Assembly: GCA_027922465.2 (NCBI GenBank)
Contig: BQMF02000024.1
Coordinates: 1,054,001-1,118,000 of the forward strand
Length of the DNA: 64,000 nucleotides
Source of the DNA: Turritopsis dohrnii
Lineage: Eukaryota > Cnidaria > Hydrozoa > Anthoathecata > Oceaniidae
Direction: 5' to 3'
Position 1 is the first letter of the stretch. The number at the start of each line of letters is the position of its first letter. The notes beneath the pieces are model-generated. The model saw nothing but the letters and a program-made list of their open reading frames with translations. It did no database searches and was not told the origin of the DNA. The position numbers and the translations under genes were made by a program. Positions 13,361 to 25,976 of the stretch are shown here, one piece after another.

Positions 13361-16300
13361 ATGGATTTTGTAACACGCCGTAGTTCACGATTGCAGCGAC
13401 AAAGGCACTCATCCACCAATATGCATCAACCAACAGAAACAATGGAAATTGAAACAGCTGACATGACGACAGAAGGTATATGAAGTGAGCTTGGATTGGC
13501 AGGCGTGCGATTAAAAAAGGCTATTTTGTAGTTCAGGCGTGCGACTCTCAGTCTTGTCATTATGCAATCGCGCTTAGCACTCTGTACTTGTACTTGTCAG
13601 TGAATTTCGCCTGATGTATGTGTACTAAAGGTGAAATTTTTTGATTTATTAACAAATATACAGATTAAAACAAATAAGGTACTATATGAAGACCAAAACA
13701 ATTTGAGATGAGATTGAGGTTTCGCTTTTTATACACAACCCTTTAACTAATCAAAATAACTTTTAAGATTTTCTTTAAATTTCTTGCCACTTTCATTTCG
13801 ATTCTCTCGTGGGAGTTCATTGTACCATTTACTTCTGAAATAAGTCTTTCTCCGAAATAGACTGCAAGGTTTCGCTTGTGTGCTGCTAACTTCTTGTTGA
13901 TACCAAACAGCATCACCTAAGTTTCCTTTGTTCATATTTATTATCAGTTCATTTTCAGTATATCTAAGTTCACTTGTCAATACGTTCTCGATGGTGGTTA
14001 AATCTTTATCCCCGTAGTATAACACAGTAAATACTACCTGTTTCCTTCAGTTTTTCATCATAAGGTCTACATGGAAGATTGTCTGAAAGTTGTGTATACA
14101 CAGGGCTCCAAAGCTTGCATGGGTGCGCACTCTTCTCACAGTAGTCAATGTTGATGATGGACTGTTGGAAAACCTGTGGCAAGGTTCCAAATGGTAATAC
14201 CTCTGTTCGTTTGAGTCTCATTGTCATACAACAGTCGAGCATAAGAGTGTTAGCATGAAGTACTGGAACCGACGTATTTTTCCTTGCACAACCTTTTGAA
14301 GACCTATACTGCAATAGCATTAATATTTTAGTCAAAAGATCCTGGGAACTAAATGCTAAAATTTGGCTTCGTGCTACTACAAAAACATGTATACGAGAAA
14401 ACATTAGGAAGATCATTTATTTTCTTTGCATTGCATATTCATCTAAAAACATTCGATTACTGAACATTCGATGTGTATTCTTCGATGACTTTTAAGTATC
14501 CCGGAGGTAAAATGATTTTAAAATTATTACGCTATGGAACGTAACACCATAAATGATAACTTAGGCATAATAGTTCTTAAAGCTAGCTCGTTTCTCGTTT
14601 TAAAAACTATCATAATTCACACTTAACCAATAATCGATTGGATCGATTTAGATTTACTGGTAAATTTACCAATAAAAGTATTGATCAATTTGCTTACCGG
14701 TAATTACCGATAATATAATCAGTTATCGATAAATATCGATACTAGTAAGTAAGTAAGTAAGTAACCATAGTTACAAGTACTAATTAAAACCAACTACAAT
14801 AAAATGGGTGAAAAAAGAATACATATACTGGAAAAAAATATTTAAAAAAAAAGAAAAAAAAATATCAAGGGGAACAAAGGGGACATAAACATTCAAGTCC
14901 ATTCCACAGACTCAATTCTTTTTTGAAAATAGAAGCACTTTTGCTGAGTTTAATCCGGTCTGGCACAGAATTCCAAAGTTGACATCCTCGAAATAAGATC
15001 GAGTTTGTACCGTAACGAATGGATTTGGTAGGAGGAAGCTTCAACAAAATTGAGGTACGGAGGGAATAATCAGTGATTTTCCTTACAAATAGGTTTTTAA
15101 CGATGTCAGGATGTGAACCAAATAGGCATTTGTGTATTTCAGTTAAAAGTACTAACAAGTTTTTCTGATGTATTGAAATGCTTCCAACTGATGCGAGGAG
15201 CTCATCAAAAGAAACATTGTAAGTCCTAGTAACTGCTTTCAAAGCCCTCTTATGAACAGTATTGATCTTATTATTGAGGCCTTTACCACAAAACATCCAA
15301 ATAAGTTGACAATAACTAAAATTAGACAAAACAAAGGCATTGCATAACTGAAGTGCATGCTTTTCATCTAGATATTTCCTAATTCGATAAAGACATCTTA
15401 CTTTAAAGTTAGCAACTCTACAAATATAATCTACATGGAGATTGAATTTCAATTCCTAATCAATATATACTCCAAGGAGTTTAACTGAATTGCTCTGTTT
15501 AACAATATTTCTTCCTATATGTAAAGTTAAATTTTTTGTCCACAACAAGAAACATGAGCTGAAACTTTGCAGGATTAACCACCATTTGATTAATACGAAA
15601 CCAGTATAAAGCATTGCCCAAGTCAATTTCTAGGTTCGAAAGAACAAGTTCAATTGATGGTGCGCAACTATAAATGGTATTATCGTCTGCAAAGTTACAA
15701 ACTCCACATCTTGATATAAACAAGAAAAAGTCGTTAAGAAAAATGTTAAAAAGTAGAGGACCGAGAATTGAGCCCTGAGTAAAAATACCGGTATATTTAC
15801 CGGTAAAACGAATTGTACTTTTTTTCCCATGGACAGTCACATTTGATGCTTAAAAAGATGGTATACAACATCATTAAAGTAAATGATAAACACTAATGAT
15901 AAACAGGTCCCAGGATGGATCCTTGAGGGACACCAGTTACGATGTGACTTAAAGCAAAATAATCGTTAGCAATTTGAACGTACTGCTGCCTGCCCAATAA
16001 ATAGTCAGTAAACCATAACAGTTCATTCTTTTGTATACCATATCATGACAGTTTTTTTTAGTAATATGTCGTTTCTCAGCGTATCAAATGCCTTACTAAG
16101 ATCAACAAACACTGCTCCAACTGTTTTTCCCTTATCTACCATTTCTCTAATTTCATCGACTAGCAACGTAGCAGCCATATTTGTGGATCGTTTCTTTCAA
16201 TATCAGAATTGGCGAGTGCTAATAAGACATTGATTCTCTAAGTATAAGATGATAGTTGAGCGTGAATTGCACGTTCTAATATTTTTGATAGGACGGGAAG

Positions 16301-19300
16301 TACCAATATGTTGGGTAATTAGATGGCTCATGGTGTGACCCATTTTTGAAAACAGGAGTTATTTTGGCCATTTTCCAGATAAGTGATACAGTGTTTGTTT
16401 CAATTGACAAATTCAAAACAAAAGCTAATGGTTCAATGTGGCAACAACAGTCTTTCAAAAGCCCAGGTGGTAAATCGTCTACCCCATTATGCCTTTTTTT
16501 ACGATCTACAAGTTTTTTGTTGACAAAATTTGCGCTGACGTGTTTCATTTGAAAATTTGCTTGTTGTTTGGAGTTTAACTGTGGGTTTGAATTTCCAAAC
16601 AAAGTTTGTTAGATAAAACGACTTTTGCTTCAATGAATTGACAGCATTTTGAAAGTATTTACTGAATATTGTTGCTTGATTACAAGTATTTGTACTTGCA
16701 GGTTTTAGTTTGTATGGAAAAACCTTTTTGATGCTGCTCCAAAATTTACTAGAAGACTGACGTTGAAATGATCCTTTTGCTGATTTTGTATTGTTTCTCA
16801 TTGATTTGTAGAAGTTCCTATTTATGTTTTTGGTTTTTCATGACTTTTTCAATTATCTGTTATCTATTGTCTATCACGGTCAATCATCAATTTACGCACT
16901 TCATGTGTAATCCAGTTGAATGGTTTCATGTTTCTTGAAAATCGATTTCACGGTAGTATTAAAATACTGTACAGTCTTATGTGTTTTATAAGTTGTGTAA
17001 AACCATTCAACTTAAAAATATCTTTAAGTGCATCTCTATTGTTGTCCTTTTTGTTCTCCTCACTTGCTTTTGTTAGGATATTGTTAAAGTTTGTATCGAA
17101 ATCAATCTGAAAATATTTAGAGGTAATTGGCGGTCTGTAAAAAGTTGCTATGAGAAAACCTTTTGACTTGTTGACGAAAATGTCTATCCACAAGCTTTCT
17201 AATTTTTCTGTCGTCTTGTCCAGCGTTTGTTTTTCTTTTTATGACAAGCGACTCCACCTCCTTTTCCATTACTACGATTTCTACTAACGAAATTATATCC
17301 ATCGATATGATATAATTTGTTGTTATTCAAATGTCTTTTGTTGTTGAAGGGGAACTACACTCAAACAATCAAAAAAATTTTAAAAATGATGAAAGTCGGT
17401 TTTTGAATTTTCAAAAAATCATTTTTAGATCCCGAGATATTGTCATTTAAAATTTTTGCTCAAAATTTGTTCTCCATGGCAATGTGACATCACAATGTTC
17501 AAAACGAAATTGCTGACATACAAATATGTAAATAACTGAAGAAATATTAGTGATACACTGCTAGAATTTTGTATGTGTACTGGCAAACACCTATAGGTAT
17601 CAAATTACTAAAAATAATTGTTGCCATAGTTACCTTGGGTTTGTTTCCAGGTCTCTTCTGTTTTTTGCTGACAAACCTAAATGGAGATTCTGACAAAATG
17701 ACTGTCAAATTTGAAATCAGCACCTTTCAAATGTGATCTGTGCAAATTTTTGTGAAATTTAAAGAACTTTCAAAATTTGGTCTAAATTTGGCCCAAATGG
17801 TCCAATTTTAGGCAATTCTGACAAAATGACTGTCAAATTTGAAATCAACACCTTTCAAATGTAATCCATGCAAGATGTCATGAAATTTGAAGAACTTTCG
17901 AAATTTGGTCCAAATTTGGCCCAAATTGTCCAATTTTAGTCTGACAAAATGACTGTCAAATTCGAAATCAGCACCTTGTCTGAATTGCCCAAACTCCACC
18001 ACGGATGTCCTAAAGTCCTAGCATAGAGTTTTGGGTCAGTCATTAACTATTCTGAATAAACAAACAATCCGAAATCCGAACGGACTTTCCGAAAACAACA
18101 AAACACTGTGACAGAGATAGATAGTTAGATAGAATGTGTAAACCAAACAATTTCCTACACATAGCGCATGGAAATAGAATAATAATAATAATAATTTATC
18201 TTCTTTACCTTACCTACCTTTCCTTCGTTATTAGATTCAGTTGCAACATCACCAGAAGGCAGACTAAAAACCTCTTCTTCGTCTTCTCAAACAACACCTG
18301 GTCTGTTGAGGAATGCTGTTAACACTATCCAGAACTTATGTCCACCAATATCACAGTCTGTTAATGATCCAGACTCAGATGACGTATGAGATTTTAATCA
18401 ACATTATTTTTCTTTTGAATGAGATTCACATGACTGTTTTACCATGATGTATAGCAAAAAGAAAACTGATTTACAACAATGAGAGGTCTGCAGATGGAGC
18501 ACATACTTAGAATTATGTGTCATATGACATAAAAAAGCAAAACACGTTGTTATGAAATCAAAAGTTTATAGTTTGGTAGCAGCCCTCCAAAATTACATAG
18601 CTGAAGAATTGAATATTATGATATTCTCAAAAACCATACTCAGGCCATTTCCTAACAGTTTCTTGTTTGTGTTCCTGCAGGAACAGTGCTGCCCTGTTTG
18701 TTTTGAACCTTGGACTAATTCTGGTCCGCATCGACTGGCATCACTAGCATGTGGACACTTATTTGGAAGAAGGTAATTTCAATCCATCTGTTTAGTTTTT
18801 ATCTCAGTTGTTTCGAAATGTGAGGAATGATGATGACTTGTCTAAAAATTTGCCACTTGTCATTTTTTTTTTCAAATTGGTTAAATGAAATAGTTCTTAT
18901 CCTTTTTTCAGTTGCTTGGAAAGATGGTTGAAAGAATTGAAAAACAAATGTTGTCCACAATGTAAAGGCAAAGCCAAGTTTGCAGATATCAGAAACATTT
19001 ATGCAAAGGCTTTGAAAGCTTACGACACTACAGAGCGAGACCAGTAAGTATCTAGTGAAATCAACTTGTTTCTTCGGATTTGCCTAAGAAATAATTTTTT
19101 GGTATTGATGGTAGTGTCAAGAATCAATAGAATTTTATGTCATTTTATTTGTTTCATTGTGGTTTTATTGTTGTTAGCATAATTTGTTTGGCTGCTGGTG
19201 TTGGGAAGTATGACCACTGCTTTGACTCATCAACAGGCTGTCATACTGGTCATCACCTCTAATCAGAAATTTTAAGGCCCAACCCTTCACCATTCCGTAC

Positions 19301-22300
19301 ATTAATTTTTTTTGTGTGTTGACAGAGCGAAGAAAGAGCTGAAAGAAGAGAAATATAAACGCTCGAAAGCCGAAGAAGGTGAAGCCAAGATGTTGCTCCA
19401 GTACCAAATTCTGAAACAAGAAATGGAAAGTTTGAAACGACAGATTGACATGAACGCATCATGCTCCTCAACTGGAACCATAGGACAAAGGTGCTGTTGT
19501 CTTTGCGTTCTGTTAGTTATAGGTTGTTACCATAGTGACATTAATGACAGATTTATTTATTTATTACTTTATTCAGTTACACATAAGTCATCGTTGCTAA
19601 GCCGAATTGACTTTTTCTGAAGTTTTCTGAAGTCTAATGGTGGCGTAGTATAGTGGTTATCACTCGTATTTCATGCGAGAGGTCGTGGTTCTATTCCCCT
19701 TGGCGGCGATTCACCATGCGTGAGTGAATGTACCATAGCGCCGGGTCGACCCATGCCATGTGGGGGAAATTGGGTAGATGATACATCGGGTGTTGCAGGA
19801 GGTCATCCAGAAGAGCGCGGGCCCTTGATTGGGTTTGTGTCACTCATGAGAGTGTCAAATACTTCGGAACCTCCAACCTAAGCCGTGGCCCCTCCTGGAA
19901 AGCAGATGCAATAGCAACTGAGTGAGGCTAGCCACGTAAAACAATACTAAATAAATAAATAAAAAATAAATAAAATGAATTAAAGAACTAATTTCATTCT
20001 CAGCATTACAATTTTTTAACCCACTTTTTCCGTGTTGTAGGCAACCATTAGCAACAAAACACACTTCAACTTTCATATCAACACAAGCAAGCAACGAAAC
20101 CAACCAGGCTAATGGAAGAACTGATCGTCAACGGCTTACCAAGTCCTTTTCTTTCCAGAGGTCTTTGCAAGTTTCACAGGTGAGAAGTTGTCCTGGTCGG
20201 GACCAGACGTTATGTTGAATCTCATCAGTTTTTCTCCGGTTTGTTATGTCTGAAAAACCAGGAGAAGAAAAGAAAATTTCTAAATGTCAGAAAAACCTAA
20301 TATTTCATAAGTAAAAAATATATGCAACCTATGTCCAAATTTCAATCTTATAAATAGACCGATCAATCTGTCCAAATTTGATCTTATAAATAGACCGATG
20401 TGACTATCTGAAATACGTTTTATTTATGTTTTTTATTTACGTGTTTGTCTGAAACGAATTCTTCTAATCCACTCTGGACCCAGTCCTTTTGCCAGTAGTT
20501 GTCATGTCGCTTATTCTCCTCGAACATAAGGATCGGCTGTGTGAACATATCTCATATGCTTTTCGATACTGTTTGTTACATAATAACTTGATTTACTTTT
20601 CAGAAAGAATGTAGAGTGCTATCTTACGACCAGCAAAATATGTTGATGGTCGTTTCTAAACCATCCCCTAATCAACTGTTTCCTGGTTACGGAATCCTCA
20701 AGGTAAACGTAACAAGTCGTAAAGTTAGTTATGTTTATTTAAACCACAACAAGATCTCTCTAAAGGTTTACAGCATTCTGCACATTGACAAGTGACTTGA
20801 GAAAAGCTTCGTCCTTTTGAATGACGTCACCTTTGCTTTTTGACAGACATTACAAAAGGAAAAAAACGTTCTCTTGCATCATGATAGAAGTTCTATTACT
20901 TCAACATTGATTTTGTCTTTTCTATTTTGTTGTGACGTAAGTCATGACTCCTTATCTCTTCTCTAATTCTTCAAAACACACTTTATTGATCTTTATTGAT
21001 CCTGCCCACACTATACCTAGCCTAAACAATACTGTGTTTCAACAGGTGAGCTCCTTGGAATCACGCTCAAGTGAATACATAAGAATCCACCAGAAACCGA
21101 TACGTGACGTTAAGTTCAACCAATCTGGCGACCAACTTGTGTTGACTGCCTCCATGGATAAAACCCTGAAGATCACCAGTGCTATCAGCAACAGTACAGT
21201 ACAAAGGTACTAAGTACTTCTACAAAGTGTTAGTCTTCTCTCGGCTTTTGAACAATCTTATACAACAGCCTCACTTCTTCTAGCTACAACTGTCCAGCGC
21301 CAGTATGGGCATGCGCATGGAACGCCTCTGACAAGAATTACCTGTATGGCGGCTTGCAAAATGGCGCATGTTTGATCTTTGATATTCGGAAGACAGATTC
21401 ACATTTAGAGTCGATTCGTCCACGGATAGGTGTGCCCTGTCCAATCGTCTCCCTGCATTACGTTCCCAAGCCAACAGAAAATACAATCTTGAAGTAAGTT
21501 ACGTTGTTATGGAGACGTTCTTATGTATTGAAAACTATGACACGTCTTCTTTGTGTTAGTTGCGAAGGTTTGTTGGTGGGAACACTTCAAGGAGGATGGT
21601 TCATTCAGAGAAACCAGGCTAGTGCTTATGTAGACAAACGCTTGCTCTTCCCTGAAGGTACGTAAACCGTTTTTTTAGTCAATCGGTTCCGTAAATGTAG
21701 GTTCGTCCGCCGGCTTACTTGCACTAGGTAGTTGACGTAATAGCATTACGCTCTTGCACAGTTAGACGATAGCACGTGATAGGGTCATGACGCCTGATTG
21801 TGACGTGATTGTGACGTGCGCTCAAAGGTGTATGCTAATACTAGTACACTATCGCTAGTTTTAACTTCCAGAACGAAGTCTTTTAACAAATAAAATGCAT
21901 GTTATCGTAGGGTCCTGTTCTGGTCTGTATTTTGAGCCTATGACAAGACATTGTTTATTGTCCCAAAGACCTGGAAAGAAATGCCCGCGAACTGTATTTT
22001 CGGTAAATTACATATCATTATAGTGAACTGTGATTTCATTGGTTGTTTGTCAAAGTTTTCTTCCGTCTTATTGGTTGTTTCTCTTCAATAGATATGTCGC
22101 TTGTCTGGCGATGGTTCGGAAGAAGCTCCCCTCCAAGTGAATGTCACTCAAAAATGTTATGGAGGAAACCGTGCGCAATCTTTGACTCGTTCATCTTTGT
22201 TCACGTGTCCTGATGACGACGGCAGACTATTGTTGTGTTCAGGTGACGAGGCGTCGTCGTCGGTAGGTTGTCGTTTGTTCGATAATTTTCTATATCTTTA

Positions 22301-22595
22301 TTGCAGCATTATGTTGTTTGATGTTTGATTCGTTGTTTGCGTTGTTTGAAATTTAATAACAAATGTGGTGAATGAAATTTGAATTGTTTCAAACTTTGAA
22401 AATCAGAGCATTCCAGCTCACCGAATATGTTTGCCTTCATAGGTTATTGTATGGGACGGCGATTACGAAGAAGAAATTCAGAAGTTATCGAGTCAAGGTG
22501 GTATGGTGTTTGACGTCTTGAATTTCAGTGCATACGGCTCACACTTTCTCGCTGCTTTGACGGAACAAAAACTTCATTTTTATCAATGGAAGTGA
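13361..22595 (+). CDS. RFWD3: E3 ubiquitin-protein ligase RFWD3 (RING and WD40)
   Basis: Thirteen GT-AG exons: 13361-13475, 18235-18383, 18681-18772, 18912-19043, 19326-19490, 20041-20179, 20604-20702, 21046-21206, 21284-21493, 21560-21657, 21911-22002, 22092-22262, 22443-22595. Phases agree throughout and give 591 residues (human about 774). A Ser/Thr-rich N-terminus is followed by a C3HC4-type RING at about 92-136 ([27 protein letters not shown]), the [20 protein letters not shown] segment typical of RFWD3, a coiled coil at about 163-205, and a C-terminal WD40 region from about 298 ([32 protein letters not shown]). Known RFWD3 ubiquitinates RPA and RAD51 at stalled forks and in interstrand crosslink repair. 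The 4.8-kb first intron is full of antisense LINE debris. A splice-acceptor-like ttatag lies 12 nt before the ATG. Confidence 0.93.
13747..14416 (-). pseudogene. Possible LINE C-terminal remnant
   Basis: In RFWD3 intron 1, antisense. The 92-residue frame ends [20 protein letters not shown] followed by a [15 protein letters not shown] segment. This resembles the end of LINE reverse transcriptases (WN.LP...FK..LK.Y). The upstream overlapping frame (14006-14416) has no motif I recognise. Family assignment is tentative. Confidence 0.35.
14855..15840 (-). pseudogene. LINE RT remnant B, antisense in RFWD3 intron 1
   Basis: Two consecutive frames make the second half of a LINE reverse transcriptase. 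15499-15840 has [20 protein letters not shown] and the active-site FADDN. 14865-15452 has the thumb and C-terminal region ([65 protein letters not shown]). The frame break between them lies near 15455-15500. The piece lies head to tail with another LINE fragment at 15850. Confidence 0.8.
15850..17335 (-). pseudogene. LINE endonuclease-RT remnant A, antisense in RFWD3 intron 1
   Basis: Frames in order on the - strand give an AP-endonuclease fragment (about 17193-16948, with [21 protein letters not shown]), the linker and early RT (16801-16499, [12 protein letters not shown] and [14 protein letters not shown]; 16602-16276, [13 protein letters not shown] and [16 protein letters not shown]), and an RT piece near 16190-16050 ([14 protein letters not shown]). 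It breaks off near 15850 within the palm-B region. Many frameshifts. It overlaps in coding content with remnant B, so two insertions or a rearrangement are needed. Confidence 0.75.
17690..17978 (+). repeat. Minisatellite, about 2.3 units of 123-128 bp
   Basis: CTGACAAAATGACTGTCAAA begins units at 17690, 17818 and 17941. Each unit carries direct repeats of AAATTTGG/CCCAAAT type. It lies in RFWD3 intron 1. The units differ by a few substitutions and small indels. Confidence 0.85.
18036..18175 (+). repeat. Dispersed repeat, copy 1 of a pair
   Basis: About 135 bp starting tcattaactattctgaataa is closely matched at 39184-39312. Differences include a short insertion around 18118-18130. It contains the partly self-complementary ccgaaatccgaacggacttt. 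It ends 60 bp before RFWD3 exon 2. Confidence 0.85.
19638..19975 (+). mobile_element. tRNA-derived SINE, copy 1 (RFWD3 intron 5)
   Basis: The 5' end resembles a tRNA: pol III A box TAGTATAGTGG (about 19647) and B box GGTTCTATTCC (about 19688). A body of about 250 bp follows, shared with the copy at 51946-52269 (tggcagcgattcac-like, cgacccatgccatgtg, gatgatacatcgggtgttgc, gtgtcactcatgagagtgtc). It ends in an A-rich tail with repeated AAATA units. It ends about 65 bp before exon 6. It is not a functional tRNA, because the anticodon arm is degenerate. Confidence 0.85.
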
Positions 22596-22879
22596 ATCCA
22601 CGAAAATTCGAGAAATGAAGAGTATATTTTTTTTTGTTGATCAACTGGTTGCAGTAGTCACTGTATCAACCATCACTTCATTTCTAATAGTCAAATGTGT
22701 TTAAATTATTTGTGTCAGTGAGGCCTAGGATTCTGTGCTCGGTTAAGTACTGATCTCTTGAGTACAGATTTTTGTGAGGGTTTGTATTATTATTTTTGTT
22801 GTTATTCATGTGATTTGGAGAAAACCAATTTTATTACTTTTGCTTACAGTTTGAATTTTGTTGCTTCTTGTATTGATAG

Positions 22880-22885
22880 AATAAA
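22880..22885 (+). terminator. Poly(A) signal for RFWD3
   Basis: AATAAA lies 285 bp downstream of the RFWD3 stop codon. It is the first canonical signal after the gene on this strand that I found. Confidence 0.5.
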
Positions 22886-23530
22886 CATTTATTCTGAAAA
22901 TGGCGCGCCATCATTTTTCAGGATGTATTTCTTAAATACTTACTAATGATTATTCAAACTCCCAGCATTAAAATTAATAATAAGAATATTAATAATGAAT
23001 TTATTGCAGCATTGGCTCTTCATCTGAAATTTCCTCCTGCTAACTCGACCTCTCGCAATCTCGACACCCGCCTAACTCGACATAATTCCGTTGGTCTCGC
23101 CAGATTCGACGTTTTTGACGGGAAATTTCCCCCGCTGTCTCGATATTTCTAATTCGACACCCGTCTATGTCGACATAAATATTGCGGTCCTTTGACAAAA
23201 AACTCGACATTTCCAAAATTTTAGTTGTTGCTATTTCCTTAATTATCGTTCTGAACTCATTTTTTGTCACTGTCAAGCAAAATCCTTTGAATTTAGGAGA
23301 TGGGGAAGGGATGCAGGTGAAACGTACACTTTACTTCGTTGGCAAAGCAGCATATATAAATATTTTTAGACAGCAGTATCAGGCTATCAATGAACTTCAA
23401 TTTTACTTCAATTGTAGTGTATGTGGATAGCATTAGTGCAAAACTTATTACAGGAAATGTTTGGTTCATTGAGGAGATTTGAATATGAACATGGCAATAG
23501 CATATTCGTATCTTTCTAGAATTGGTAACC
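22886..23530. other. Intergenic, TCGACA-rich patch
   Basis: No gene. Between about 23040 and 23180 the words CTCGAC and TCGACA recur about eight times on a background of GC-richer sequence. This suggests the remnant of an inverted-repeat element, but I could not define ends. Confidence 0.35.
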
Positions 23531-23535
23531 AAGAT

Positions 23536-23971
23536 CAGGGTGGCCACGCCTCCTCTAAAGTCCTATTTTTTGAAAAATGTCCTCTAAAGTCCTCTATAAT
23601 CCTCTAAAAAACTTTCTTTGCTAGAATCTCCTCTAAAATCCTATATATTTTTTTCAGGTAAAATGCAATGGAATGAATGTTAGTAGCCTATATTTTTGAA
23701 GTTTGAGTTTTATCAGGCCACTCATAGTTTGTCATTTAAGGCAGCTGCAAACTGTCAAATTTTTTCGTTTTTTGCATCGATGTTGAATGGTTTGAAAATT
23801 CTTATACGAAAACGAAGGCTGAATAAATAAAAATAATAATTTGAATCCTCTAAAATCCTATTTTTTTCTTGGAAAAATCGTTGTTTTTTTCAGAAAAATC
23901 CTCTAATTTGGAGAAAAAATGTCCTCTAAAGTCCTCTATTTTTTTCATAAAAATTCTGTGGCCACCCTATG
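23536..23971. mobile_element. hAT-type MITE with 5-bp target duplication
   Basis: The left end CAGGGTGGCCACG and the right end (…GTGGCCACCCTATG) are inverted partners; the right end carries an apparent 2-bp AT insertion. AAGAT flanks both sides (23531-23535 and 23972-23976). CCTCTAAAGTCC words cluster in both subterminal regions in the same orientation. There is no transposase, so it is non-autonomous. Confidence 0.75.
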
Positions 23972-24549
23972 AAGATAGTTTGATAACATATCAATAGTGC
24001 CATATATCTACCGAATACAAAACCAGCAGCAGCGTTTTGAACTTTCTGCAGTTGTTTGATTAGATAAAGAGGTACCGTGCCGATGTAGATATGGCATTCC
24101 CATAATCAAGTCTGGATAGGATTGACGCGTTTACTAGTCGGTTCTTTATTTTGTAGGGCACCAGTCTCAATTATAATTTCGATTCACGAATGTTATAACT
24201 TAAAATGAAAATCAGACAATTCTCCATAGTGCAAGTCAAAATATCGGCAGAAAATTTGCCCGTCAATTTTTCGACCAAAACTTTTTAACGATCATTTAAG
24301 GAGTTGTTCAATGAAGGGGAGTTTGGAGACTGGTCAGACTTTATAATTAAATTTAATCAAAACCATTAAGTACCATAATACTAATAAACCGTTCGGTTCG
24401 AAGAAAACGAAAAAGTTTGGGATAAACAAAGTAACGAGAGAGTAGTGAACCAGACTCGAAAACTCGCTACCCCAAGCATCCGGCAATGATGCAGAATGAG
24501 CAAAGAAACTCTGCTTCCATTGTCTGGCCTCCCCTAAAGAAGTCTTTCT

Positions 24550-25510
24550 GTTTTCGATTCCATCTATGTCCTAAATACGCGCTGTGCATCCAGTGTTTAG
24601 TTTAGAGAGTGATGTATTTTGTTTTGTTTTTTTTTTAACGGTCAACTTCTTCTTACTTTCCCGTAAAACCACGTAGAGCGAGAGACATTTTTCACGATTA
24701 GTATAAAAGCACGTGGCATTTGTTGACGTCAGTTTAAACTCAGCAAAAGTGCTTCTATTTTCAAAAAAGAATTGACATCCACATTTTACATGGTTCTTCA
24801 TCCTAGTATAAATTTTTAATAATTTTTTCTTTTTGTTACATATAAAAATAACTTGTAAAAATAACTTATAAAAACAGTTGTGCGATCGATTTATCCATCA
24901 GATATACTTTCATGTTTCTCTTGAACTCGGTCAAAGTTTTACTTTCTCTGACGGATTTTGGGAGGTCTTAAAGATTCGGTTTACTTAATGTTTACTTACT
25001 TACTTACATGTTATTTTTATGTTCACGTGAAATCATTTTTTTGAGCATATAATCAAAATTTGTTTATATATACATAATTTTTTCCCTCTCGTTCGGTGCC
25101 CCCGACGAGCTACACAATGTAAATTTCAGTCCAGATTATACTTTGACTGCAACGTCGAAGAGGAATATCGTTCTTGTCAACATCCACAAAGTGTTTGCGA
25201 TATTTTCTTTTCTCCCAATCGAACGCGACGTTTCTGGGGAAATATCTCGTGAACCAATAGGGATAACTGACGTTTTTTAGGGTCCGTGATACGGGTGAAG
25301 GGGTGACGCGAAATTTAGGCCTAAATTTTATTTGGTACTGCGGCTATGACGCCATCAAAACCTTCAATCGACGATATCTCGGTAACGGTTGATCGTTGCG
25401 AAATGATCTCATACATTTTTTTGATCAGTTTTCGAGCTCTACAACATTTTTCATTTACAATTCCCAAATTGAAATTTTCGTCACAGGGTTCGCACATAGG
25501 AAAGGCGAAT
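24550..25510 (-). repeat. Dispersed repeat, copy 2, reverse-complement of 7.3-7.75 kb
   Basis: The - strand carries the same landmarks in the same order as 7315-7751: gagctcgaaaactgatcaaa, the acgtcag/ttatccc segment, aacgtcgcgttcg, and near 24735-24690 tgacgtcaacaaatgccacg. About 450 bp of extra sequence separates the last two, so one copy has an insertion or the other a deletion. The ends are not defined. Confidence 0.6.
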
Positions 25511-25976
25511 TTGACACATCCTTTTCGAAGTTAAACTCGGTAAAAATTTTTACCTGGGTTACAAGTTGACAATATATGTCATAGCCATATAGTTCTGTTT
25601 TCGATTCCATTGACCATATATCATAGCTTGGTTTTTAAATTGTCGCCAAGAGATTACGAAATGAAAAGTGGTTATGTGAACAATTTCTTGTTTTCTCAAC
25701 AATGACGTAATGTATTCTGCTGAATTTATTCTTTGATCACGTGACATCAATATTTACAAATGGAAAAATCTTTAAAAAAACAGAAAGTACACATCTACAG
25801 AGTTCAAACCAGCTAAAAATTTCAGTTAAAAGCCTTCTAAAGTTGTCTGAAAGAACGAGACATAGCCCAGCTCTAACTGCCCAAACAAATTTAACAACGT
25901 TTACACCACAAACTTAGCTGGTTTGGAATCGATAGGCGAACCATATACACAACAGATGACGTAACAGCGGAAATGA

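Noticed and set aside
19312..19620. Separate coiled-coil protein
   Set aside because: It is RFWD3 exon 5 (19326-19490) read into intron 5.
22101..22328. Separate small gene on the + strand
   Set aside because: It is RFWD3 exon 12 read through its donor site.
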